Source: Takakia lepidozioides (taxonomy: Eukaryota; Streptophyta; Takakiopsida; Takakiales; Takakiaceae). From it: a stretch of 64,000 nucleotides of DNA. The stretch spans positions 30,690,001-30,754,000 of the forward strand of contig CM060733.1 of assembly GCA_030704615.1 (NCBI GenBank), written 5' to 3'. This document shows positions 35,881 to 46,841 of the stretch, piece by piece; the first letter of the stretch is position 1; each line of letters opens with the position of its first letter. The translations under genes and the position numbers were made by a program. The notes under the pieces were generated by a model, which saw nothing but the letters and a program-made list of their open reading frames with translations, did not search any database and was not told the origin of the DNA.

Positions 35881-36983
35881 TCACGCAGTACATGATACCT
35901 GGCTCCCGAGCAATAGATGCCACCGCGACGCAGATGTCTACACCCTTCAATCACAGAAGAAAATAAGGCAGATTTCTAAGGGTGAAGGCGTAGGTAAGCT
36001 GCTGAGCATTTCTGATCCTCATAGTGGAAGACTTAAGTGAGAGATTGGGTTCCACGGAATAGACAGAAGTGAGGGATTGGGTTCCGCGGAGAGAAAGAGG
36101 AGGTTGTGTGACTTACGATAACATAAGCATCTTTTCAAGAATCTTCAGAGCATTCAAGAAATTTCCTATTGAGACAATAGATGGACGTTTGGGTACGACT
36201 GAGTCCATAGAAGTGAGAGGAAGTTTATCGGGAATGGAAATGAGCATTTGACTTTCCATGTACCATTATTAGTGGGTTCTTAGTATGCCGTGTTCGAAGA
36301 GTTGTGGTTGATCAACTGTGGAGTTGCACATCCTTTCCGACAACAGAAACATTACTGCTTCACATTTCCAAGTCTACAAACAATCTGAGAGAGTGCCTCG
36401 GGAGATGGCTTCAACACAACTAGGCACACAATGCACGGGAACTCCTGCACTATGGTCACCATTTGATTGTCGTACCACCTGATTGTCGCATTCATTTTCC
36501 GAGCGAAATCCTGAATTCTTACCTCTGCGAAACGAGCTTCAAGCATCGCTGTTAGAGACGAGGTCAAGACCAGCCCCGCAGTTGATGATTTCAAAATTGT
36601 TCCAAAACGTTGGTCACTGATGCCCATAGAAGCGTTGGAATTCAGCCTACAAGCGATCAACAAAGCAAGGAAGGGCAGCAAGTTCAAGGGCGCGAGACAT
36701 GGAATGTGCATTTCTTGGCGCGCTCTTCAACTGTTTCTCTCTTAGTAACTTGGCGTTTCCGTCCATTTTGAAAGGGACTGGGTATGCCTTGGATACGACT
36801 AAGGACTTGAGACTCTGTGAAGATACTGGCAATCCCCATGAAGTCTGTCTCTGTCATTGCGCTTGCAACCATTGCGTGGATATGATGATCGTAGCACAGC
36901 AATTGCTCGCATCCACTGAGGATTGCGGAGAGGACTAGATGGTGGGCTGGTGAGTCAATAACACTCTTTCAGTCAGCACTGCC
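35881..36983. other. Intergenic, no gene seen
   Basis: Frames of up to 119 codons on the minus strand (36352-36711) have no recognisable motif. Confidence 0.45.
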
Positions 36984-37719
36984 ATGACGAAGCTATCCAA
37001 CAGCAACAGCGACGAATGGCAGTCAGCGCTGCTGGCATCCGTTCTGCCACCGTCCGCAGCGTCCCTCACCTTCTTCACCACCCTCACCGGCGCCGAGGTA
37101 CTACCTTGCTCCTCTCAAGTAGAGTATGACACTTACTATATTGAACGTTATGAGACTTCCATGGGAATTGATTCTTTTACCACCTCCACCTCACCTGCCA
37201 GTCTGTCTCTGTGCAATCCGTTCTACTGCAAGACATTCTCAACCCTAGAGCTCTTTGAGGGATGGTTGTGACTGCCCTCATTCCTCCCTGTTTTCCCCCT
37301 TGTATGGAAGCTTTTGGGCGGGTGGTTGTTAATTTAGAATTCCCTGTCTTTGCCTAACTCACCTACATGCATATCCAAAAGCCTCTTGTGAACATTGTCT
37401 TGCGGTGTATCTGAAGGCCATCATGCTCTTGATTATCTTTCTGTTTCTGGGCATACTTCATGGATTCTCCTTCTTAGAACAGCCTTCTGTCTCTAGTGGG
37501 TTTGGAGGTCTTGAACACTTCTTCCTTCTGTTTGATTTTGGATAAGAGCATGCATGGGGAAGGCAGAGGCCAAGGAAAAACACAACTTTATTGAGTCTGC
37601 AATTTTGGGATCTGTGAAGGGAGCAGGGAGAGCAGTCGGAGTGTCCTGTGCCACTCCAGTGCTAGGGTCAATGTTGGGAGGTCTGGCGGTGGCTGCTGCC
37701 TCAGTGGCATCCGCCCAGG
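36984..37719 (+). CDS. Possible gene fragment of unknown function (two exon-like segments)
   Basis: 36984-37097 begins with ATG and reads SALLASVLPPSAASLTFFTT before a donor GTACTA. A second segment ending at a GTTTGT donor (37719) reads FIESAILGSVKGAGRAVGV, then GSMLGGLAVAAASVASAQ, a Gly/Ala-rich stretch like a membrane helix. I could not join the two in phase with a simple intron, so a further exon or decay is possible. Family not recognised. Confidence 0.3.
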
Positions 37720-38104
37720 TTTGTCTCATCCTTTGTGCAGTCATTCTATCCAGAACAACCGATCAAACCACCTGGATAGCACTGTTGCGCAGTTGTAAGC
37801 TCCTAGGTAATTACCGACCAGAGCTTTGGTTTGCCATAAACGAGAGAGCTGGTCTAAATTGTGGACTAACAAATGCAGGTCGCGGTTGTTGGTGCTTACT
37901 CTACCCCACCCTAGGCTTTAGCCTCTCTCTGCGCATCTGCAGTACTCTTCTTCGATTTCAACATTAATTGTTCTCATCTGTTAAAAGTGCTCTAAGCATG
38001 TTGTCCAGCAGTCTTATTTTGCATGGATTAGCTTAATTAGAGGTTGGTCACCCAACCTGGACACAGCAGGAATCAGTCAGAATAATGTTACCCACAACAC
38101 CCAT

Positions 38105-38745
38105 CCCTTAGTCGTGGTCAGAATCATGGTAATTATGTCAGTGTAAGGACTTTTTCACGCATAATGTATGCTCTCATGAAGAATTGGCTTTCATATGGTA
38201 TGCAGTGTGAGTTTTGTTGTAGTGTAGGTAATGATAGTGGTTGCTATGGTCATTGAGATATCCCTTACAGTTCAGAGACTGTGCATGGTTTCTAAAAAAG
38301 ATAACCATGAATTTCTTTCCAGAGACTCTGCAATATTATTCGGCGCTATATGTGGTCAAACCTATATTACCCATCCCGGGATGCGATGCATATTCCTAGT
38401 TATGGTGATTTCAGAATCATGTTAGATCATGTCAGTGAAGGACTTCTTGCACATAACTTATGCTTCCATATCCAAGATCTGTCAAAGAATTGGCTTTCTA
38501 ACATTATGGGGTGAGTTTGTGCTTGTCCTCTTTATTTGCCATGTCTAATTTTCACTTAATTGGGGAAGGCTGTCACACTTGAGCGAAAGGTAGAATGGTA
38601 GTGTATGTAGTGACAGTGGTTGATGTGGTCATTCAGATGTCCCTTTCTGTTCGGAGGTTGTGCATAAATGGTTCCAAGAAAGAGAAGCATGAATTTCTTT
38701 CCAGAGATTCTGCAATATTCCATGCCATATTTGGTGACTTACCTT
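38105..38745 (+). repeat. Tandem duplication of a segment of about 300 bp with coding-like content
   Basis: 38105-38360 and 38398-38745 are diverged copies. Both have TCAGAATCATG, then AAGAATTGGCTTTC, then a piece reading HEFLSRDSAI (38310-38340 and 38692-38720). Copy 2 has an extra segment in the middle. Confidence 0.7.
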
Positions 38746-39160
38746 GATAAAAACAACTAGTTCGAGTTTTCCAGATATCCTCTAGTTAGCCCTTCACACA
38801 AGCATCAACTTGCCGTGTGTGAGCTGCCCCGCAATTAGACGCCAAGAGGACCAGGGCTCTAGGCTCAGCCTCAAGATTCTGAAAGCTGGTTGAGGTGCAA
38901 TGTTCTTGATCGTCCTGAAGAGGGGTCACTCTCTGGTGAGAATGTATTAGAAAATGGGTATTGTCAGGCTGCCCGCACATCGGGCAATTACAATCCCCTC
39001 TTCCTCTCTGCATCTGTTTACTGTTCAAAGGTAGGCTGCCAGCCCTGAGTTTACATTTGAGTCTAGTGCCAAGGCTAGGCAGGCCCTTCAGATCATCTTA
39101 AGGCCCTCGCCTCATGTCACAGACTGGAAACAAGTTCAGGGAAATTTTACGCCTAACTTT
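38746..39160 (-). mobile_element. LINE ORF2 C-terminal fragment
   Basis: Reverse complement of the same family as 4425-4992 and 16010-16440. It reads VTPLQDDQEHCTSTS and CNCPMCGQPDNTHFLIH and ends at the GGTAAGTC stretch. Several small deletions disrupt the zinc motif (the last Cys is lost). 5' truncated. Confidence 0.8.
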
Positions 39161-40129
39161 TCATAGTCCTTGGGCATCAGACATGGGAACACTAAGAGAG
39201 AGAATGAGAGGGGGGATGATTTAGGGTTCCGCCATTCAAGCCTTCCAAAAGCTGAAAGTATTTGGTTGGAGGCCAGGTACTGGGAGGCAATTGGCGGAAT
39301 GTGATGCCCAGCAATGTTGTGCGGCCAGGAGCACTGGCACGTGCATCCATTCCAGGTCGGTGAAGACTACCCTAGCCTCCCATGAAGTTTTCTGAATTGA
39401 TGCTCTGACAGATGGGTTCAGTGATGGTTCGACAGCTAGAGGGACCAAGTATGCAAATGAGAAGGAAGCAGAATTGATCAAGGACCTATACAAGCTATAT
39501 GGGTGTCACCATTGCGGCAATCACTGGGGAGAGAGGTGCGATCTGTCACACTTCGCCTTATTTTCTTCTGCGATTTCTTCTTGGGGGGCTTATTCAGCTC
39601 AGCTCTTCTATTAATTATTATAGCGATGGTTCATGTTTGCGTTTTATTTGGGGGCCCTGTGCAGAGCCCACTATAGTAGTTACTAACTTAGTAAGTAGTA
39701 AGTGGCAGTGGGAGGAGTGCTCTCCTCCTTTATATACCCTCTCAGGCCGGCGGTGCCCGACCCCGTCAAGCAGTCGTGGACCCTTTAGAAGGCTGCTCCA
39801 CACGTCAACCCCTACAACCCCCTACTCCCACCACTTGACACCTGTACATTAACTACTGACCCTCTGCTTCTATCCTTGCTATTGGCCGCTCCCACCTGCT
39901 CCATTTCATTGACCATCTTTGAATAAATCTCATCTCCATGTTTGGCAATTCCCCATTCTACCCCTCTTGAACACCTATTTTCTGGCAAAGTCCCCCCTCT
40001 GCTCGTTCACTCCCTCCTTTTTTAAATTCTTCGACCGTCCTTTAAAGGACAGGGCCACCCAAACTTGGGGGGCTTACTGATTGAAGGGTGTCGATTTGGA
40101 GGTTGGGGTGGTAGGAGCAAGTTTATTTA
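39161..40129. other. Intergenic; possible LTR- or promoter-like stretch
   Basis: No gene. 39545-39860 has a TATATA (39731-39736) after AT-rich sequence and C-rich sequence downstream, as in promoters or solo LTRs, but no paired copy or clear TG...CA ends were found. Confidence 0.3.
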
Positions 40130-40830
40130 AGTTTTCTTGTTGGGATACAGGACCACTTATCCTGGTGTTTGATTTGCATGCCAGTATTGCGGATCACATT
40201 CCCCCCAATATAATAGCCAGGCAGGCAAATACAAGAAATGTTACTGGGCTGCTGCGTCGCGTGGGATGCCTGCTCGTCAGAAATGAAATAGGCATGCAAC
40301 GACTCTTTTCCCCAGTGCGTCTCCTGTATGAAGCGCCAGAGTGCAGCGCTTCGCCATGGCAAGCGTGCTTTGGTGTTTCATTTTCGACATGGTTTTCCTG
40401 AGGTGGGGCCTTTCTGTAACTCTTCACTTCCTGTCCTTCCGTTGGCAGATTGTAATGCAGGCAGTCCAACTCATATGGCTGTGACAGTATGATTGTGCGT
40501 CCAGGGTTGATTAAAAAGATGATCTAGAATATGAAATCGACTCAGGAGATAGGAGAGGCAGATGCAGTTGGAGATGCATTGAAATGAGCAATGTTAATGG
40601 ATACCTCCATCTGTAGGTGGTGTTTGCAAGTGTGTGAGGGGCATGGTGTGGGTGGGACTGTGCAGCCTCCTTATCGGACAGGTTTCTGTATAGGAGCATT
40701 GCAGCTGGAGGAACATAGAGTAACCAAAATTCTGTAAAGACTGCTGCACCCCATTATTGTATCACCTGCATTATTCAGCTTAGGTGAGGGTAGGTAGAAG
40801 ACAATGGCGCGGTTGTAACTGCAATGAGAT
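40130..40830. repeat. Right arm of the long inverted repeat
   Basis: Reverse complement of 34520-35160 (see that entry). The arms enclose about 5 kb. Confidence 0.85.
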
Positions 40831-40964
40831 GGACTAATTCTTTATTCCTCTTCTTGCCCATCCTTCCCTCATTAGTTTTCTGCTGGAATGTGAATATTCA
40901 AGGTCTTCGAACCTTCCACCAGCTCCCACCTCCTAAGTAAGATTTTGCATCCAGATATGTTATT

Positions 40965-41250
40965 TGCCTATTTTGATCACTTTCTCAGAATATTATTTCC
41001 GGTGATGTAGGGTATTGTCTTGGCTTGGAACCTCATAGAAGCAGGAGACTCATCTGATTGGCAAAGGCTCTTATCCCCATTCAATGAAGGAATGGATAAC
41101 CTTCCATATTCCGATTTCCTAGGTCTCCCACTCTCCAGCCCACCCTGGGGATTAGCTTTAGAAGAAGTGTCGTTGTACCAATCTAATGATGGAAAGCACG
41201 CCTTTGGAAAACCATGTAGTATGTAAGTTTAGTACAGACCAGTCATATCG
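40965..41250 (+). repeat. Dispersed exon-like repeat, copy 2 (open frame)
   Basis: Same family as 27740-28060. Here a frame of about 65 codons is open: WNLIEAGDSSDWQRLLSPFN, then LPYSDFLGLPLSSPPWGLAL, after an AG at the start. The conserved amino acids suggest an exon of an unrecognised gene. Confidence 0.55.
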
Positions 41251-42482
41251 ACCTTCTTTGTGTGTTCACCTCTGAACAAAAGCTTATTGACCAATTAAAA
41301 GGAGGGTGACAAGGTGGATACTTTAGGCACCATTAAGTGTAATGTTAGGCGCAAACACTGGCATCACAATCAACATCGCCTCCCAACTTAAATGTTCCAC
41401 AACAGCAAAGCATAGGGGAGCAAAGAAAATTACTAAGTAGCCCACATCTTCACTTTTTGCACACAGGCTTGCACTAGCCAAACTCTTCCAATGAGACACT
41501 TAACTGTTCCATGGGACCTGACATCTCTAGTTGCCACTAATGAGTATGAACATTTTCTTTTGGTGCCAGATTCCTTTATATTGCGATTGGTACCTACTAA
41601 GACACATGTGCAGAACATTCCTGTGCTAGTTGTCTCTTGTGTATTTCAGTCCAGAACCCAGTAATACATAGTCTCTGTTGAACTTCAAACACTTCAAACA
41701 CTTCGTTCGAGTCACACAACAGAGCTGGTTTCGCCTGCAAAGAGCAAATCACAGAAACAATACAGTGTGCCATTGTATAGTACGCCGGCCCTGCTTTGCA
41801 TACAAAAGAGGGATACAGAGGCTGGCTAGCTTGAGTCCAGCACATCAACACCCACGGACACTCAGTCAACACCAAAAACAAACAAGCCAAGCTTCAATTG
41901 CCTTGGTAAAAAATGGAATGCAAGAAACCCTGAGCCAAACCTTCCGAGGACCCCACAAAGCACACAAAGTCTTGGGCATGTCCGGAAGAGCTATAACTGA
42001 CCCTCGCCCTCGAGCGACATTGTGTCTAGCCCACCGCTGGGATGCCTTGAGTCTGCTGTGGCAAATGTTCCACTATTCATGATTCCTGAAGGGCCACCCA
42101 CCCCCTCCATCCGCTCACCCCCTCCATCCGCTCTTCCTCTGTTATCATCTCTTCCTTTTAACAATTAATGGGGGGTGGAGCAGAACCAGGTGTACCGCAC
42201 CATTCTATGCGAAGGACAACATCAGTGGCTCACTAACTTCTTGTCAAAGGTTCTGCAAGGAGATTCGACCGTAATTGAAGCTGTGACGCAAAAGATGCTT
42301 GCAACATTACCAAAAACGCAAGACATTCCTCTGCCGTAGGGTTAGGTCACCTTTTCCTCCTCTGAATCAGACGTGCAGTGCATGGTGTGCAATGCTACGT
42401 GACCCCATGCACCATACCCCACCAGGCCAACAGCGGAGCGGCAGCTGATGGTGCAACTCGTCTGTAGAGGCATACACATGCC
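41251..42482. other. Intergenic and NF-YA 3' flank
   Basis: No gene supported. The part next to 42482 probably includes the NF-YA 3' UTR. Confidence 0.5.
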
Positions 42483-43871
42483 TCATTGAGTGGCAACAGC
42501 AGTTTGTTGCGAGTCACTGGCCACCATATTGTTGCCACTGGAACCTCCTTCACCTGTCTCACTGCCACCAGGCAGCGGATGGAAAGCAGAGGAATGGAAT
42601 GGCGGGGCAGGATGGTGGTTGTTGTAGGCACTGTTGCCACTATGTGCCAATATAGTAGAGTGATAACCTGCTGCCTCGCCTGACCCCCCCATCATGCCTT
42701 GACCAGAGTGTGAGGCTTGTGAGTCTGAAGCATTCCCATCTTGTGAAGATTGCCCCTTGCAAGACCTGCGGTTTCCTGCATTCCCTTTCAACTCTCCCTC
42801 CTTGGGCTTTGTATTCAAAAACCGGCCTCCACACCCCCTTGCTCTTCTGAGAGCATGTTGATGCCGCGACTCATGCAAATACGGCTGCCATCACACACCA
42901 TGTCAGTGGAAATCTGTTTACCCATGTGTGCCACGCACAGGAATCGGAAAGACACTGGGTTGACAATCTGGTTCATAATCCATACAGGCCCCTACAGCTC
43001 AAACACTAAGCACAGTAGTATGAGACACAGTATATCATAGAAAAGGAGTTGGTGCCTAACCAACCTGCTGAGACAGAAACACAAGGAAGGCAACGTACTT
43101 TCCGGGACTTGATGAGCTTGTTTTCAGATTCAGCCTTGGCACGAGACTGTCGTCGGCGCAGGATCCCATGATACTGTTTCGCATTGACATATACAGGCTC
43201 CTCCTCCATCATCTCTGATGGCAATGGCATACGTGCTTGTTGCATCCCTAGCATGTGGGGGTGGATCTGCACCCTCATCAGCCCTGTCATCCCCTAATCT
43301 GACCAACCTATCCCCCTTGCAAACCCTCCCATCGTATACCTGCAAACACATTGGGGGGGGGGGGGGATGCCCTTTCAAATGCAACAGCTGCTGCCCAAAC
43401 TTCTAACCTCTGCCAGAACACAAAACGTTTCTACATAGTCAATGGATACAACCTCCTATTACTCTGACAAGCTTCTCAAGAGAGCATTGCAATCACAGAC
43501 AGTCCATAGAGGCAACCAACAGCAGAATTGGATGTAAAGACTCACCATAGCTTGTGCACCATACGCAGCCACCATTCCTCCAAAATATGGATCTGCATAT
43601 GGGTAGGCTGCTCGAGCCTGAACAGAGAAGCAAGAGTGAGAATAACATCTGTAACAGCCTGCAGTGTATTCAGGCAAACCAAAAGAGCACCTGGATCTTC
43701 AGCAGTCTCTGTATAACTTAAGAGGATTACCAACATGGGACACATGTCAGCAGACATACTGAGCTCATAGACTATCATGCATGTTGCACACATACCATGG
43801 AGTGGCCAAGCTCCAGCTGGGTGTGGGGCAGCATATATTCTCCAGGAGCAGGCATGCCAGTAGATGGCGCA

Positions 43872-43908
<37 letters not shown>

Positions 43909-44696
43909 CCTCTACACCGTTACCTTCAAATCCTGCCAAAAATCCATTTTCAACCTGATGTCAGCACCTCATCCGCAGAGACACGCCCTGGGTCGAAGGA
44001 AGGTAAGCTGCACCTGGGTAATTGCATGCACTGTCCAGCTCGTACTGCGAAAGTCCCTAGCTTCATATAATTCTGCGTAGCTTCGACCTTCCTCAATGCT
44101 TTAACTCTTTGATTCTCCCCTCTACACTGGAAACTACTTTCTAAAACCAGGTCAAACCACTCAATGCAAATACACACACCCTGAGTGGAGGCCTCTAACC
44201 CGGGACGGTTTTGAGGCCACCACAGCACACAGAAGGCATGCATGACATAACAAATGCACACCACAGCAAACCAACCCAAACCCACATCCTGACTTAGTTG
44301 CCATGCGGTGCCCTTCTTGGTCTATGTAACACAACTCCCTCCTGCATTTTTCCTCGGAATCTCGCTCCAATCCTGAATACTGCGGACACAATGTACCATG
44401 GAGCGCTTGCCTACTTGAAATTCCCAAAAACCTATGAACCGTCTCTGCGGATAGCTACTAAGGAGATCCCCCATAAGATATCGGATTCATGTCAAGCAGA
44501 CGTACGTACCAGGTTGGGAAGGCAAGGCCTGCATTCTCGGAGGTGCAGACTGGGCATCAGGAGGGGCAGGAGGGGGTGCCTGCATGGGAGCAGTGAAGCT
44601 GGGTTCATACACAGCCTTGTCGCTGGGCCCACCCCACCAAACCACTGCTGCGGGCGCACTACCTGCCGTGTGCTCCTCGCTGCTACCAGCTTGCAT
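42483..44696 (-). CDS. NF-YA (CCAAT-box binding factor HAP2-like) subunit
   Basis: Minus-strand exons 44696-44510, 43932-43796, 43617-43546, 43266-43099 and 42884-42483 join in phase to 322 codons (321 aa plus stop). The conserved core is complete. The A1 helix for NF-YB/NF-YC binding reads [20 protein letters not shown], the linker ENKLIKSRK spans the last intron, and the A2 DNA-binding helix reads [21 protein letters not shown] Gln run ([13 protein letters not shown]) lies in exon 2, and [14 protein letters not shown] precedes [20 protein letters not shown], typical of plant NF-YA. The Met at 44696 (MQAGSSEE) is the first in frame. The protein joins NF-YB/NF-YC and binds CCAAT promoters in the nucleus. 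Intron 3 contains a poly-G run of about 14 (plus strand, near 43352). Confidence 0.95.
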
Positions 44697-45559
44697 ATTC
44701 CGTCTTACTCCCCTTAAGCTTTTGTCCCTCACCCTTCTTGCTTGACGATCTCGTCACAGATGCAACAAGGGCACAGCACAGCCTGTCATACGACATCAAA
44801 GCAGTTGAGCTTCAGCAGTCCCTCCTCCTTCCTGACCTGCTGCCTGCTTTCCTACACTTGTGAGGCGACTTCCCTGCTCTTCCCCACCACATGTTGCCCG
44901 TCCTCTCACTATCCATCTTCACCCTATGGTCATACAGCCCACACCACCAGTCTCTCTACCTCTCCCTCCCTCTGTCTATGTGCAAAGACAAGCCGGTCAC
45001 ACAGACAAACGAAAACTCCCTTCTACCACATCAAATGCCTAATAAATGCCAAGACTACTCAGACACTAGACATGCAGGCAACGAGATGCTTTCTACGTCC
45101 TTCGACAAGTGTGACCAACCATAAACAACGATTGAACCTCACAGCCCAGAAGCAACACTCATCAGTCCTGTCCCAGCCCCTCCAATCTACTTTGGATTTT
45201 GCTTCAGCCAATGGGCGACACAGAAGCTCGGAATTCAGGCAGGGCCGAGCAAGGGTCCTAGACTGATGCACTTATAAGCCATAACCACCTTGTGGGCAGG
45301 AGCCTATGAGGACCCAGGCGGCAGCCTAGTAAGCAGCATGGCGGCCATTCCCATCGCTAAATGTGGCCTCCCTCTCCAACACCAGCGCTCTCTCGCCCTG
45401 CCCCCTTGTCTGCCCCCTCTCCATAACCACCCTCCTGCCGCACCCTAACCAACCATCCATCCCTCCCTCCCTCTTCCACCCTCTCATAAACCAACAGACC
45501 CCTTCGTCCCCACCTTCCTGCCCCTTCTTACCACCTTCTCTGCACCTGTGCAAAGGAAG
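44697..45559. other. NF-YA upstream region
   Basis: C- and CT-rich sequence; the frames at 44742-45266 (+) and 45326-45628 (-) reflect composition. Probably contains the NF-YA 5' UTR and promoter. Confidence 0.45.
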
Positions 45560-45640
45560 GTAGAGGTGGGTTCCTGGATTCGAACTCCACACCTCTTGAG
45601 AGCATGTTGGTGTTATGGTCAACAACATGCATCACAACGG
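45560..45640 (-). repeat. tRNA-like (SINE-type) fragment
   Basis: The minus strand reads GAGTTCGAATCCAGGAACC, a good Pol III B box (GTTCGAATCC), about 35 bp after CCATAACACCAACATGCTC. No clean cloverleaf or A box could be drawn, so it is more likely a tRNA-derived SINE remnant than a tRNA gene. Confidence 0.3.
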
Positions 45641-46841
45641 TCTCTAAATTAGTTTAACACAATTCGATGCGCAATTACGATATCATCTTGTTTTTCGATC
45701 GTCACAATCGACACTTATGGAATCCGATATGCGCCGGAAGCTCGATTTCAATTTCACGGGTATTTTACACTTCGTTGCCAGCTCCGAACTCGCTTGCTAA
45801 TCATGTGATTAAGTTAGTGTTACAAGATTAGGGTTTCCCGTAGGGTGGATGTGATTTTAGGGTGTGAGGATTAGGGCCCAGACTGACCCACTTATTGATA
45901 ATGGATGGATGAAATATGGTGACGTGGAAGGACGGAAGGAAGGAATGAACGTTAAGTAGTGAGTCAGAGATACCTTCCTACTAGTGAGGACAACATTAAC
46001 TTACTACTATTTGTAAAACTCAGTGACTAGTAAAAGAGGGAGAGAGTACGAGCTTATCCGCTGCCGTCTGTGGCCCTATCAGAGGCCGGCATGCCGATCG
46101 CAGCCACGTGGTGGCCTGGATCCGGGACCCGCCCACGTCGCCCCACGTGCTAAGTCCACGCGGCGAGATCTTCGCGCCTTGTATCGACGGCAGAACTTTG
46201 CGATGGTAGACTTCACACGTGCTACGCACTCTGCGGTAGCATGCCCGTGCTCGGGCGCCCGAGCTCGGGTGTGTTGGTGGGTTTGTGGATGACATTCAGC
46301 TCTGCACAATGATGGCACCGATTGTTGCACTCTTTTTTTTTATTTTTTTACTTATAAATTATGGAGATGTAATATGATGAGGGGAAAATTGGGGAGTGTA
46401 GGGGGAGGGAGGAGGAGGCGCGATGGCGGAGCTGCGAGACAACCTCCAATGGTCATCTGAAAACTTCTTCCATCTCTATCAGATCCTATCGACTTCCTGC
46501 TTGCTTTACTTACACCAAATAGCAAATACTCCCAAGCTTAGCTATCAAGTGATATGCACATTACAAGTTTTTGTTTGGTTCTTTTTCAATACTTTCTTCT
46601 ACAGTGTTCATCTTAACATCCTGCTCCCTTTCATCTCCATCTTCGCTACCTGTATCATCCCTAATCCTCCCACCACAGCCGTCTTTAGCTTCTAAGCCGT
46701 TCGCTTTCTACAGTGACGTTTCCCGCCTATACCCCCCTCCTCTACTTTTTCCGCCAACCCCTCTCTTAAGATCCATATCTCTCACAACCAGCAGAGTCCT
46801 TAAACGCTTTCGGAAGCAACCACCTACGTAACAATGAGAAG
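45641..46841. promoter_or_regulatory. Intergenic with a GC-rich G-box cluster
   Basis: 46060-46270 is GC-rich and holds three CACGTG G-boxes (46105-46110, 46144-46149, 46216-46221) and a perfect 14-bp palindrome CTCGGGCGCCCGAG (46250-46263). G-boxes are bound by bZIP and bHLH factors in plants. Which gene they serve is unclear. Confidence 0.4.

Noticed and set aside
36984-37719. Tim17/22/23 or OEP16-type membrane protein
   Set aside because: The Gly/Ala-rich stretch is suggestive only; no family signature and the two segments do not join in phase.
39545-39860. Solo LTR
   Set aside because: TATA-like box and AT/C-rich layout fit, but no second copy, no target duplication and no clear ends were found.
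41678-42082. 134-aa plus-strand frame
   Set aside because: No ATG at its start, no motif, composition-driven.
43352-43366. Poly-G run as a regulatory G-quadruplex
   Set aside because: It is a single homopolymer within an NF-YA intron; homopolymer slippage is the simpler explanation.
44742-45628. Frames of 174 and 100 aa upstream of NF-YA
   Set aside because: Low-complexity Ser/Pro/Leu or Gly/Arg content from C- and CT-rich DNA; no motif or splice support.
45560-45640. Functional tRNA gene
   Set aside because: A B box is present but an acceptor stem, A box and 7-nt anticodon loop could not be formed.
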